Assembly: GCA_009177185.1 (NCBI GenBank)
Contig: WFMB01000008.1
Coordinates: forward strand, 295 to 5,889
From: Bacteroidales bacterium
GTDB lineage: Bacteria > Bacteroidota > Bacteroidia > Bacteroidales > Bacteroidaceae
Length of the DNA stretch: 5,595 nucleotides
Direction: 5' to 3'
The position numbers were made by a program, and so were the translations under genes. Below, piece after piece: positions 1 to 5,595 of the stretch; position 1 is the first letter of the stretch; each line of letters opens with the position of its first letter. The notes under the pieces are model-generated. The model did no database searches, was not told where the DNA came from, and worked only from the letters and a program-made list of their open reading frames with translations.

Positions 1-218
1 TTTCAAATACAAACTCTTGCTTCGTAGGCTCAACCCCCTACGAAACCACGGAGAGTTTCGACATCAAAGGTATGACGTATAACAACTCTGGCAATATCCA
101 AATTGAGGTCTCATGTGAGAAAGCGGGCTACATTACCCAACGCAAGCGTTTCAACCTCCGCCAAGCCATTGACCAAAAGGAAATCTCTGCCAAGTTCAAT
201 CTTATTAAAGATGAATAG
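1..218 (+). CDS. 3' end of a secreted PEGA-like domain protein (tandem paralogue of the next gene), 5' truncated by the window
   Basis: The reading frame is open from the first base; the first full codon begins at position 3 and the stop TAG is at 216-218, giving 71 visible residues. They align without gaps to the C-terminus of the next gene: over 69 codons I count 5 amino-acid changes (S/T, M/L and three I/V). The visible part is the second half of a PEGA-like beta domain, with the G-S-T-P-Y turn and the C-E-K-A-G-Y motif; both cysteines of the paralogue are present. The tail after the domain is shorter than in the paralogue. The missing N-terminus presumably carries a signal peptide like the next gene's, which is inference. 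Only 2 nt separate this stop from the next start, so the two genes are very probably one transcript with coupled translation. Specific function unknown. Confidence 0.85.
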   Translation, partial: SNTNSCFVGSTPYETTESFDIKGMTYNNSGNIQIEVSCEKAGYITQRKRFNLRQAIDQKEISAKFNLIKDE

Positions 219-220
219 TT

Positions 221-1210
221 ATGATAAACAAGTTTATTAAACTCTCATTACTCCTTTTTCTCGCTGTATGCGTCGGAACAGCCTCTGCTTCAAGCAAGAA
301 AAAGGTCGTGATTCGTGACATCATGGTATCATTGGGTGAGGCGCATATTGACGTTTCACAAATGTTCAACAACCTTGATTATGGATTACGTATTCAGGTT
401 CGTTGCGAGGCAAATGAAAACAGCCTCATCAACATTACCGAATTGCCAAGCAAAGAAGCTGCCGCACTGCCTCGGATTGTACTTGACAATTCCTTGGTGT
501 CCAGTACGGAACAGTTTCTTGACCGTTATGCCACAGCGTTAGGCTTTAGAGTTGGTTCTGATTTCAACACAGACTATATTCTCAATGTCACCATCAAAGA
601 CTACAGCTTGCGTGTGCGCAACTATGACGTGAAGCATAAAGTGTTCAACTCATCAAGTGCGATGGTGATTAGTTGGGAATTACTCAATTCCAATCATGAG
701 GTTGTTCTTAGCTCAACCACATCAACTGGCAGGGGAGAGGCTAAATCCCAATCCTCTATTGCCTCACCGCTCCAAACAGCATTTTTTCAGGCTCTTAGCA
801 GGATTGGATGGGACCGCATTGCTCCCAAACTGAAGATTGCTAAGACTGCAAAGCAAGAAAAAAACAAGCAGGTTCAAGGCTTTGGAGACACAGCCCTTGA
901 GAGCACGGTGATTCGTTGGTATATCGTGTCTGCTCCCCAAGGGGCGGATGTTTCTTGGCGTGTGGTATCGTCAACTCCTGACGTGTCAAACACTAACTCT
1001 TGTTTTGTTGGCTCAACTCCATACGAAACCACGGAGACGTTTGACATTAAAGGTTTGACCTACAACAACTCTGGCAATGTGCAGGTTGAAGTTTCGTGTG
1101 AAAAAGCTGGCTACATCACCCAACGCAAGCGTTTCAACCTTCGTCAAGCCATTGACCAAAAGGAAATCTCCGCAAAGTTCAACCTTGTAAAAGAAGATAC
1201 AGAAGAATAG
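221..1210 (+). CDS. Secreted hypothetical protein with C-terminal PEGA-like domain
   Basis: 329 residues. Residues 1-23 form a signal peptide: basic start, hydrophobic stretch 8-19, and an A-S-A site predicting cleavage after A23, so the mature protein is periplasmic or surface-associated. L-A-V-C at 14-17 is a poor lipobox, so I do not call it a lipoprotein. Residues about 28-205 form an alpha/beta domain; the G-F-R-V then D-Y-I-L-N-V-T-I-K-D-Y-S-L stretch (108-130) loosely recalls YajG-type envelope proteins, but that is weak. A Lys-rich linker (206-226) leads to a PEGA-like domain at about 230-322, with A-P-Q-G-A-D-V, G-S-T-P-Y-E and E-K-A-G-Y. PEGA domains are small beta modules of surface or periplasmic proteins, often presumed to bind wall or proteins. 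Cysteines at 62, 261 and 293 remain in the mature chain. The start is the first ATG, 2 nt after the upstream paralogue's stop, with no clear Shine-Dalgarno. No enzymatic motif is visible and the substrate or partner is unknown. Confidence 0.85.
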   Translation: MINKFIKLSLLLFLAVCVGTASASSKKKVVIRDIMVSLGEAHIDVSQMFNNLDYGLRIQVRCEANENSLINITELPSKEAAALPRIVLDNSLVSSTEQFLDRYATALGFRVGSDFNTDYILNVTIKDYSLRVRNYDVKHKVFNSSSAMVISWELLNSNHEVVLSSTTSTGRGEAKSQSSIASPLQTAFFQALSRIGWDRIAPKLKIAKTAKQEKNKQVQGFGDTALESTVIRWYIVSAPQGADVSWRVVSSTPDVSNTNSCFVGSTPYETTETFDIKGLTYNNSGNVQVEVSCEKAGYITQRKRFNLRQAIDQKEISAKFNLVKEDTEE

Positions 1211-1249
1211 CTGTATTCATTCTTAGCTCTTTTATAAGCATATAAACGC

Positions 1250-1298
1250 AAAGTAGTCATACGTTCGGGTCGATTGACCGTTTACGTATGACTACTTT
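1250..1298 (+). terminator. Strong stem-loop terminator after the PEGA-like gene
   Basis: A perfect 15-bp inverted repeat pairs 1250-1264 with 1284-1298, and a nested 4-bp GGTC/GACC helix sits in the 19-nt loop. On the plus strand the right arm runs into a T-rich stretch (CTTTTATACTTTG), so it best fits termination of the plus-strand operon 40 nt after its stop codon. The arms are equally complementary on the minus strand, so it could also block transcription from the convergent gene. Confidence 0.75.
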
Positions 1299-1333
1299 TA
1301 TACTTTGTTTGTCATATCATGAAAAGGAATGCA

Positions 1334-1375
1334 AAAGCCCTCCCTTCCTTCTATCATAAAGGAAAGGAGGGCTTT
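1334..1375 (-). terminator. Terminator of the convergent beta-helix lipoprotein gene
   Basis: A 17-position stem pairs 1334-1350 with 1359-1375 around an 8-nt loop. On the plus strand one position (1344/1365) is a C-A mismatch; in minus-strand RNA the same position is a G-U wobble, so the helix is continuous only in the minus transcript. The minus-strand stem ends in TTTT. It lies about 45 nt past the stop codon of the minus-strand gene, the usual place for an intrinsic terminator. Confidence 0.75.
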
Positions 1376-1419
1376 GTCGCTCGTAAGTCATAACTGTGCC
1401 ATCTAAAGTATGGTTGTTA

Positions 1420-2862
1420 TCATTCCTCTTCGTATTGGTAGCAACCTGCATCGGGGGTCTTCCCTTTACGCTCAACGCCGTTCATGTCTATGGGGTATAT
1501 GTCGGCATAAGTGGAAGAGCCTTTTTGTCGGGCGATGGAGAGGGAATCGAGACGAAAATCATAAAGGAAAGCGTGTGTGTCGAACGCTCTGAAATTAGAA
1601 GACTTATAGGTGATTGAATCTTTGGATTCGTTGATGCAATCGTGGAAATAGGTTTCGTCGCTTACGTCTGTGAGGAGTACACAATGGTCAAACTGCAGTT
1701 GAAGAGGCTGCTCTCCTGAGAAGCTATGCACTTCGTCGTTAGCATAGCCTGTAATCAGGCAATTATAGAAGTTGGCGGCTTCTACCCGATGTTCCTCCTC
1801 GCCGATGTAGTTGCTGACATAGAGGGCATGCCCAAAGTCTGCTTTCCATGGATAGAATTGAGCCAAGGTGCAGTGGTAAAAGTCTGTGGTTCCACCATAA
1901 ATGCTTACGCAGTCAAGTCGTGAATTTGACACTTGTGTGTTGACCACCTTTGCCTTTGTGTCTTCGAGGAGAAGCCCGTAACCAGCCACATTGTGGATAA
2001 TCGTATTTTGGATATTCACTTCGCCTTTGATGTTGTTGCATATCACACCGTAGTTCCCGCTGTGGATGTCAGCATGATTTAATGTGAGTCCTTGGCATGA
2101 GGGAGACAAGTAGATGCCTCCCCATTGATTGTCTAAGCGGTCGTATGGCAGATAGGGGAACATACGGTCCATGCGGTCGCCACGGAATACGACTGGCGCA
2201 TCTCGTGTTCCTTCCACTATCAATGTTCCATGCACAATGAGGCTTGCGCCATTATGGAAGTAGAAGCGGTTGCCTTCTTTGATGCGCCACGTTGTGTTTT
2301 CCGCTACCACGAGGCTGTCGTATATCAGATAGGGCAGGCTCTCTGCTGGCGTCACTTCCTGCTCTGTGTTGGTTAGCACCTTTGCTCGCCATACATTTGC
2401 CCTTTGACCATAAGCAACTAATTGTACTTTTTGTTCTACGCCACTTTCGAGGGTAAAGATGATGGCATCCGTCACTTTTGTCGGTTTTGCCGATGATTGT
2501 ATGGGGATGTTCACCTTCACAAACACAAAAGCGCTGTCTTTCCCATACACTTGTACATCTTGTATGACTGAGCCGCTTTGTCCATCTACGTTCATCATGA
2601 AGCCCGATGTGCCGCCTGACGCAAGTCTTGCGTGGCTGATGCGCAGACCTTTGCTGTTGGGGTTGTATATACAAAAGCGTTCGGTGGCTGATGTGACTTC
2701 CATAAAGAGCGTGTCAAATGCAATTGTGTCTGTGCTGAAAGTCAGAATCGCGCCTCGGTCAGAGGTAAACTCTTCTTCATCGCTGCATGAGCATATAAGA
2801 GTGGGGAAGAGCATCATGAGTGCTATTTCCCAAGATAGTGTGCGGTGGGTCAATCTCTTCAT
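1420..2862 (-). CDS. Surface-type lipoprotein with Ig-like N-terminal domain and right-handed parallel beta-helix
   Basis: 480 residues. The signal sequence ends in I-C-S-C, with C26 the likely lipidated residue. S-D-E-E-E follows at once and matches the acidic lipoprotein export signal known in Bacteroidetes, so outer-leaflet surface exposure is likely (inference). Residues about 36-155 form an all-beta, Ig-like domain of a type common in Bacteroidetes lipoproteins: S-T-D-T-I-A-F-D-T, Y-N-P-N-S, L-A-S-G-G, N-V-D-G and D-S-A-F-V-F-V. Residues about 180-455 are short beta-helix coils, with Q-W-G-G-I at 246-250 and repeated N-x-x-I and Y-G-V/Y-G-L turns, as in the pectate-lyase-like fold. The end (D-M-N-G-V-E-R then P-D-A-G-C-Y-Q-Y) resembles the choice-of-anchor Q motif that closes many such proteins. 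I see no identifiable catalytic triad; glycan binding or degradation is only a guess. The ATG at 2862-2860 lacks a Shine-Dalgarno but directly precedes the signal peptide. It is monocistronic in the window, convergent with the PEGA-like operon and divergent from glnS. Confidence 0.9.
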   Translation of the reverse strand: MKRLTHRTLSWEIALMMLFPTLICSCSDEEEFTSDRGAILTFSTDTIAFDTLFMEVTSATERFCIYNPNSKGLRISHARLASGGTSGFMMNVDGQSGSVIQDVQVYGKDSAFVFVKVNIPIQSSAKPTKVTDAIIFTLESGVEQKVQLVAYGQRANVWRAKVLTNTEQEVTPAESLPYLIYDSLVVAENTTWRIKEGNRFYFHNGASLIVHGTLIVEGTRDAPVVFRGDRMDRMFPYLPYDRLDNQWGGIYLSPSCQGLTLNHADIHSGNYGVICNNIKGEVNIQNTIIHNVAGYGLLLEDTKAKVVNTQVSNSRLDCVSIYGGTTDFYHCTLAQFYPWKADFGHALYVSNYIGEEEHRVEAANFYNCLITGYANDEVHSFSGEQPLQLQFDHCVLLTDVSDETYFHDCINESKDSITYKSSNFRAFDTHAFLYDFRLDSLSIARQKGSSTYADIYPIDMNGVERKGKTPDAGCYQYEEE

Positions 2863-3002
2863 CCGTTTGTGGGTTATATATCATAATTAACGAAAGATGT
2901 GTCTTCTTTATTGTGCATCCATCTGTTTGGAGAAGTGCGGATAGCCCGTTGGACGCTTTGTCCGTATTGGATGGGATGATTGATTGTTGAGTTATGTGTA
3001 CA

Positions 3003-3096
3003 TAAAAAGCGCCCCATTTCACAATGAGACGCTTTCATTTTTTTCTTTAATAGGTATCAGTTTTTTTAAGGTAAAAAGATTGTTTTCAGGATAACG
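3003..3096 (-). ncRNA. Candidate small RNA or attenuated leader upstream of the lipoprotein gene
   Basis: A Bacteroidetes-type promoter at 3101-3130 would start a minus-strand transcript near 3095. About 60 nt later it meets a hairpin with terminator features at 3005-3036. The RNA between is A/U-rich with an A-tract just before the hairpin, and no open frame of useful length with a plausible start. Either a discrete RNA of about 90 nt ends here, or the element is a leader attenuator for the lipoprotein gene, whose start is a further 140 nt downstream. The boundaries are estimates, and no known RNA family is recognised. Confidence 0.35.
3005..3036 (-). terminator. Intrinsic-terminator-like hairpin within the lipoprotein leader
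   Basis: Positions 3006-3018 pair with 3023-3035. In minus-strand RNA this is an uninterrupted 13-bp helix with two G-U pairs and a GUGA tetraloop (GNRA class), extendable by one more G-U pair at 3036/3005. It is preceded by an A-rich run and followed by a short U-run (CGCTTTTTATG). On the plus strand the two G-U pairs become C-A mismatches, so the structure is built for the minus-strand transcript. Confidence 0.6.
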
Positions 3097-3100
3097 ATGG

Positions 3101-3130
3101 CAAAGGTAGGGGTTATTTTTGAATAAACAA
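3101..3130 (-). promoter_or_regulatory. Putative Bacteroidetes-type promoter, minus strand
   Basis: Read on the minus strand, TACCTTTG (3108 to 3101) matches the Bacteroidetes -7 consensus TAnnTTTG exactly. A TTG element at 3130-3128 stands 19 nt upstream, within the known spacing for the -33 box. The predicted start is near 3095. It is the only good match I find upstream of the lipoprotein gene, and it implies a leader of about 230 nt. A weaker TAATTATG at 2889-2882, with no clear -33 element, is an alternative closer to the gene. Confidence 0.6.
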
Positions 3131-3194
3131 TATCCTTAAAATGTGTTTTTTAACACAAATCATGTTTTTTCTTCATTTTTATGAACTATCATGC

Positions 3195-3224
3195 TTTGAA
3201 CAAGGATTTTTCTTCGTACTTTTG
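3195..3224 (+). promoter_or_regulatory. Putative Bacteroidetes-type promoter of glnS
   Basis: TTTG at 3195-3198 is followed after 18 nt by TACTTTTG at 3217-3224, an exact match to TAnnTTTG. The predicted transcript start is about 3230, leaving a leader of about 65 nt before the glnS start codon. It faces away from the minus-strand promoter, so the two genes are divergently transcribed. Confidence 0.7.
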
Positions 3225-3295
3225 CGGTCAATATGTGTACATGATGGCACATTTCCGATTTAGAAATACACAATAGTTTATTATTAGGAAGATTG

Positions 3296-5083
3296 ATGAT
3301 TATGAGTGCAGAATTTTCTGAAGATTTCAAGAAGGAAGAGAGCAAGAAAGAATCGCTCAACTTCATAGAAGAACAACTGGTGAAAGATTTGGCGGAAGGT
3401 AAAAACGGAGGACGAATGCAAACTCGTTTTCCGCCCGAACCCAATGGCTACTTGCATATTGGTCACGCTAAGGCCATTGCGCTCGATTTTGGCATGGCTC
3501 AGAAATACGGCGGTGTGTGTAACCTGCGCATGGACGACACGAATCCTCAAAAGGAGGATACGGAATATGTGGAGGCCATCAAGCGTGACATTGAATGGTT
3601 GGGTTTCAAATGGGGAAACATCTACTATGCCAGCGACTATTTCCAGCAGTTGTGGGATTTTGCTGTGGCTCTTATCAAGCAGGGACGTGCCTATGTGGAC
3701 GAGCAGACCTCGGAGCAGATAGCGGAGCAGAAAGGAACACCTACACAAGCGGGTGTGGATTCACCTTACAGGAATCGTCCCGTGGAGGAGAACCTGCGTT
3801 TGTTTGAGGAAATGAATTCTGGCAAAATGGAGCCGGGCAAGATGGTGCTGCGTGCTAAAATAGATATGGCAAATCCCAATATGCACTTCCGCGACCCCAT
3901 CATGTATCGTGTGTTGAATATGCCGCATTGGCGCACTGGTAATCAGTGGAATGCTTACCCCATGTATGACTTTACGCATGGTCAGTGTGACTATTGGGAG
4001 GGCGTGACACACTCGTGGTGTACTTTGGAGTTTGTTAGCCATCGTCCCTTGTATGACCTTTTTGTGGATTGGGCAAAGGAAGTGGATGGGACGGACCATC
4101 CGATTGATGACAACCGTCCTCGTCAGACGGAGTTTAACAAATTGAATCTGACGCACATCTTGCTGTCTAAACGCAATTTGCTGATATTAGTGAAGGAGGG
4201 AATTGTAAACGGATGGGACGACCCACGTATGCCGACCATCTGCGGTTTCCGTCGTCGTGGATATAGTCCTGAAGGTATTTTGTCATTCATTAACAAGATT
4301 GGCTATACAAAGTTTGACGCATTGAATCAGATGTCACTGTTTGAGGCTGCTGTTCGTGATGATTTGAATAAGCGTGCGCAGCGTGTGAGCGCAGTCATCA
4401 ATCCTGTTAAGCTCGTCATTACGAATTTCCCAGAGGGTGAAGAGGAAGTCTATCAGGCTGTGAATAACCCCGAGAATGAGGCTGATGGCACGCACGAGAT
4501 TGTATTCAGCCGTGAGTTGTGGATTGAACGTGAGGATTTCATGGAAGAAACTCCTAAGAAGTTTTTCCGTCTCGGTCCTGGCAAACAGGTGCGCTTGAAG
4601 AATTCTTATATCATTCAGTGTCCAGAGAATGTGGATGAATGTGTCGTGAAGGACTCCGAGGGCAATATTGTAGAGATTCATGCCGAATTGATTCCTGAAA
4701 CCAAGACAGGACAGGCAAACAGCGACATGAAGATAAAGGGAAAGACGATTCACTGGGTGAGTTGCCTGCATTGCCTGAAAGCTGAGGTGAGGAACTATGA
4801 CCGTCTTTGGATGGTGGAGAATCCACGTGACGAGGTAGCTGCCTATTCAAAAGAGCATGGTGATGTCCGTGGCATTGAGGCGATGCGTCCATTCTTGAAT
4901 CCAAATAGTTTGGAGATAAAGACGGCGTATGTGGAAGAGTGGCTTCGGACGCGTAAGCCGATGGATTATCTGCAGTTCCAACGCATTGGTTACTACAATG
5001 TGGATTTGGATTCAACCCCAGAGCATTTGGTGTTCAACCGCACCGTCGGATTGACCGATGCTTGGAGAAAGATGAATAAGTAA
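3296..5083 (+). CDS. glnS: Glutaminyl-tRNA synthetase (GlnRS)
   Basis: Cytoplasmic class I aminoacyl-tRNA synthetase; it charges tRNA-Gln with glutamine using ATP. About 595 residues, slightly longer than the roughly 550 of E. coli because of a charged N-terminal extension of about 20 residues. The catalytic Rossmann domain is complete: R-F-P-P-E-P-N-G-Y-L-H-I-G-H at 44-57 holds the HIGH motif, D-D-T-N-P at 80-84 follows, Y-D-F-T-H with the downstream T-L-E-F is present, and L-L-S-K-R at 289-293 is the KMSKS-type loop. F-R-R-R-G-Y and the D-D-L-N and V-I-N-P-V-K-L-V stretch lead into the two C-terminal beta-barrels of the anticodon-binding region (about 365-575). The D-D-T-N-P and S-K-R signatures and the beta-barrel C-terminus separate it from bacterial GluRS. 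AGGA at 3286-3289 lies 6 nt before ATG 3296; ATG 3302 (M-S-A-E-F) is an equally reasonable start, and TTG 3293 is unnecessary. The next gene begins 14 nt after the stop. Confidence 0.97.
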   Translation: MIMSAEFSEDFKKEESKKESLNFIEEQLVKDLAEGKNGGRMQTRFPPEPNGYLHIGHAKAIALDFGMAQKYGGVCNLRMDDTNPQKEDTEYVEAIKRDIEWLGFKWGNIYYASDYFQQLWDFAVALIKQGRAYVDEQTSEQIAEQKGTPTQAGVDSPYRNRPVEENLRLFEEMNSGKMEPGKMVLRAKIDMANPNMHFRDPIMYRVLNMPHWRTGNQWNAYPMYDFTHGQCDYWEGVTHSWCTLEFVSHRPLYDLFVDWAKEVDGTDHPIDDNRPRQTEFNKLNLTHILLSKRNLLILVKEGIVNGWDDPRMPTICGFRRRGYSPEGILSFINKIGYTKFDALNQMSLFEAAVRDDLNKRAQRVSAVINPVKLVITNFPEGEEEVYQAVNNPENEADGTHEIVFSRELWIEREDFMEETPKKFFRLGPGKQVRLKNSYIIQCPENVDECVVKDSEGNIVEIHAELIPETKTGQANSDMKIKGKTIHWVSCLHCLKAEVRNYDRLWMVENPRDEVAAYSKEHGDVRGIEAMRPFLNPNSLEIKTAYVEEWLRTRKPMDYLQFQRIGYYNVDLDSTPEHLVFNRTVGLTDAWRKMNK

Positions 5084-5097
5084 CGTCTTGTCGATAG

Positions 5098-5595
5098 ATG
5101 GCAAAATCATATTTTGAGTCGCAGGATTTTAAGGATATTCTGCACGCATACGAAGAGCAAGTGGGAAAGCATAAGAGCCTTTATTTGGATGCCGAAGACT
5201 TTGCCGACATAGCTGATTACTATCTGAACTGTAACCAGCCCGATGATGCAATGGATGCCATCGAGATGGGGTTGGGTATGCATCCCGACAACGAAGCATT
5301 GCTGATTGTGAAAGGGGCCACTTGTATTTATGAGCATGAGTATGACAAGGCTGAGGAGGTGTTACTTAAACTCGACTCAAGCATTCCTGATGTCGTGTAT
5401 CAGATGGCGCAACTCCAATACACAAAATACATGAATCTTCCCAAGGCTGAACAGATTTGGCGCGAATGGATGCGTATGGATGAGGGAGGACATCCTTCAC
5501 CGCAGAAACAGCGTGAGAACTACATCCATATCATCTCGTCATTGGCTGAGTTGCGCGAGGATGAAGAAATGGACAATGACAACCAGAAAGAAACC
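5098..5595 (+). CDS. Tetratricopeptide (TPR) repeat protein, 3' truncated by the window
   Basis: An ATG at 5098, 14 nt after the glnS stop, opens a frame that stays open to the last base, giving 166 residues with no stop. There is no signal peptide, so it is cytoplasmic. After an N-terminal stretch (S-Y-F-E-S-Q-D-F-K-D-I-L, then L-D-A-E-D-F-A-D-I-A-D-Y-Y) come helix pairs with TPR-like spacing at about 34-67, 68-98 and 99-130, including A-M-D-A-I-E-M-G-L-G-M-H-P-D-N-E-A-L-L and Y-D-K-A-E-E-V-L-L-K-L. The visible end is acidic and Asn-rich. TPR proteins are scaffolds for protein-protein contacts; the partner here is unknown. This resembles a family of cytoplasmic TPR proteins common in Bacteroidales. 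No Shine-Dalgarno is visible. Co-transcription with glnS is likely from the short gap and the absence of a terminator, but a functional link is not implied. Confidence 0.88.
   Translation, partial: MAKSYFESQDFKDILHAYEEQVGKHKSLYLDAEDFADIADYYLNCNQPDDAMDAIEMGLGMHPDNEALLIVKGATCIYEHEYDKAEEVLLKLDSSIPDVVYQMAQLQYTKYMNLPKAEQIWREWMRMDEGGHPSPQKQRENYIHIISSLAELREDEEMDNDNQKET

Larger units (their letters stand above)
2863..3295. other. Divergent intergenic region between the lipoprotein gene and glnS
   Basis: This 433-nt stretch has no convincing coding sequence. It is AT-rich, particularly at about 3037-3215. It holds, left to right, a long leader for the minus-strand lipoprotein, a minus-strand terminator-like hairpin (3005-3036), a minus-strand promoter (boxes at 3101-3108 and 3128-3130), a 6-bp inverted repeat (3142-3157), a plus-strand promoter (3195-3224) and a leader of about 65 nt before glnS. 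I found no tRNA-like or known riboswitch-like fold. Confidence 0.7.

Noticed and set aside
260..272. Possible lipobox L-A-V-C in the PEGA-like protein
   Set aside because: Val at -1 is not accepted by signal peptidase II, and a good A-S-A signal peptidase I site follows at 21-23.
2459..2890. Plus-strand 143-codon open frame antisense to the lipoprotein gene
   Set aside because: It is fully explained as the shadow of a well-supported coding sequence; there is no promoter or recognisable protein features.
2777..3022. Minus-strand 81-codon open frame overlapping the start of the lipoprotein gene
   Set aside because: It starts with a GTG inside the terminator hairpin, overlaps the lipoprotein 5' end in another frame, and the product has no signal, domain or sensible composition.
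3231..3262. ATGTG/CACAT pairing in the glnS leader as a possible regulatory stem or T-box
   Set aside because: Only 5 bp with a long loop, no T-box or specifier-like features, and the leader of about 65 nt is too short for a T-box.
3293..3295. TTG start codon for glnS
   Set aside because: Two ATG codons lie 3 and 9 nt downstream, and the one at 3296 is better spaced from AGGA at 3286-3289.
3284..3748. Minus-strand 154-codon frame antisense to the glnS start
   Set aside because: The opposite strand encodes the conserved HIGH-motif region of GlnRS, so this frame is a by-product; the same applies to the antisense frames at 3761-4156, 4334-4771 and 4611-5015.
5107..5337. Minus-strand 76-codon frame near the right edge
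   Set aside because: The plus strand here is an open TPR-type coding frame directly after glnS, which explains the antisense frame.

Overview
The window looks like chromosomal DNA of a Bacteroidales bacterium, most likely Prevotella or a close relative. Four observations point that way. Two putative promoters carry the Bacteroidetes-type TAnnTTTG box with an upstream TTG/TTTG element. Most starts lack a Shine-Dalgarno sequence. One lipoprotein has the C-S-D-E-E-E start typical of Bacteroidetes surface lipoproteins. The beta-helix, GlnRS and TPR proteins all have the look of that phylum. The genus assignment is inference.

Layout, left to right. (1) Positions 1-1210, plus strand: the 3' end of one gene, then 2 nt later a complete paralogue of it encoding a secreted 329-residue protein with a PEGA-like C-terminal domain. 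This is a tandem duplicate in one operon. (2) Positions 1211-1419: a convergent gap with two strong stem-loops, one serving each converging transcript. (3) Positions 1420-2862, minus strand: a 480-residue lipoprotein, probably surface-exposed, with an Ig-like N-terminal domain and a right-handed parallel beta-helix. (4) Positions 2863-3295: a divergent intergenic region with a minus-strand promoter, a minus-strand terminator hairpin inside the leader, a short inverted repeat and a plus-strand promoter. (5) Positions 3296-5083, plus strand: glnS, glutaminyl-tRNA synthetase. (6) Positions 5098-5595, plus strand: the N-terminal 166 residues of a TPR protein, running off the window and probably co-transcribed with glnS.

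glnS is a housekeeping gene; the other genes are envelope-type or scaffold proteins without a known reaction. I see no mobile element, CRISPR array, tRNA, rRNA or defence system. The least explained piece of DNA is the minus-strand leader at about 3003-3096. There a good promoter is followed after about 60 nt by an intrinsic-terminator-like hairpin (13 bp, GUGA tetraloop), well upstream of the lipoprotein start. This suggests a small RNA or an attenuated leader. The tandem secreted paralogues, conserved in protein but diverged at silent sites, are the second point of interest.
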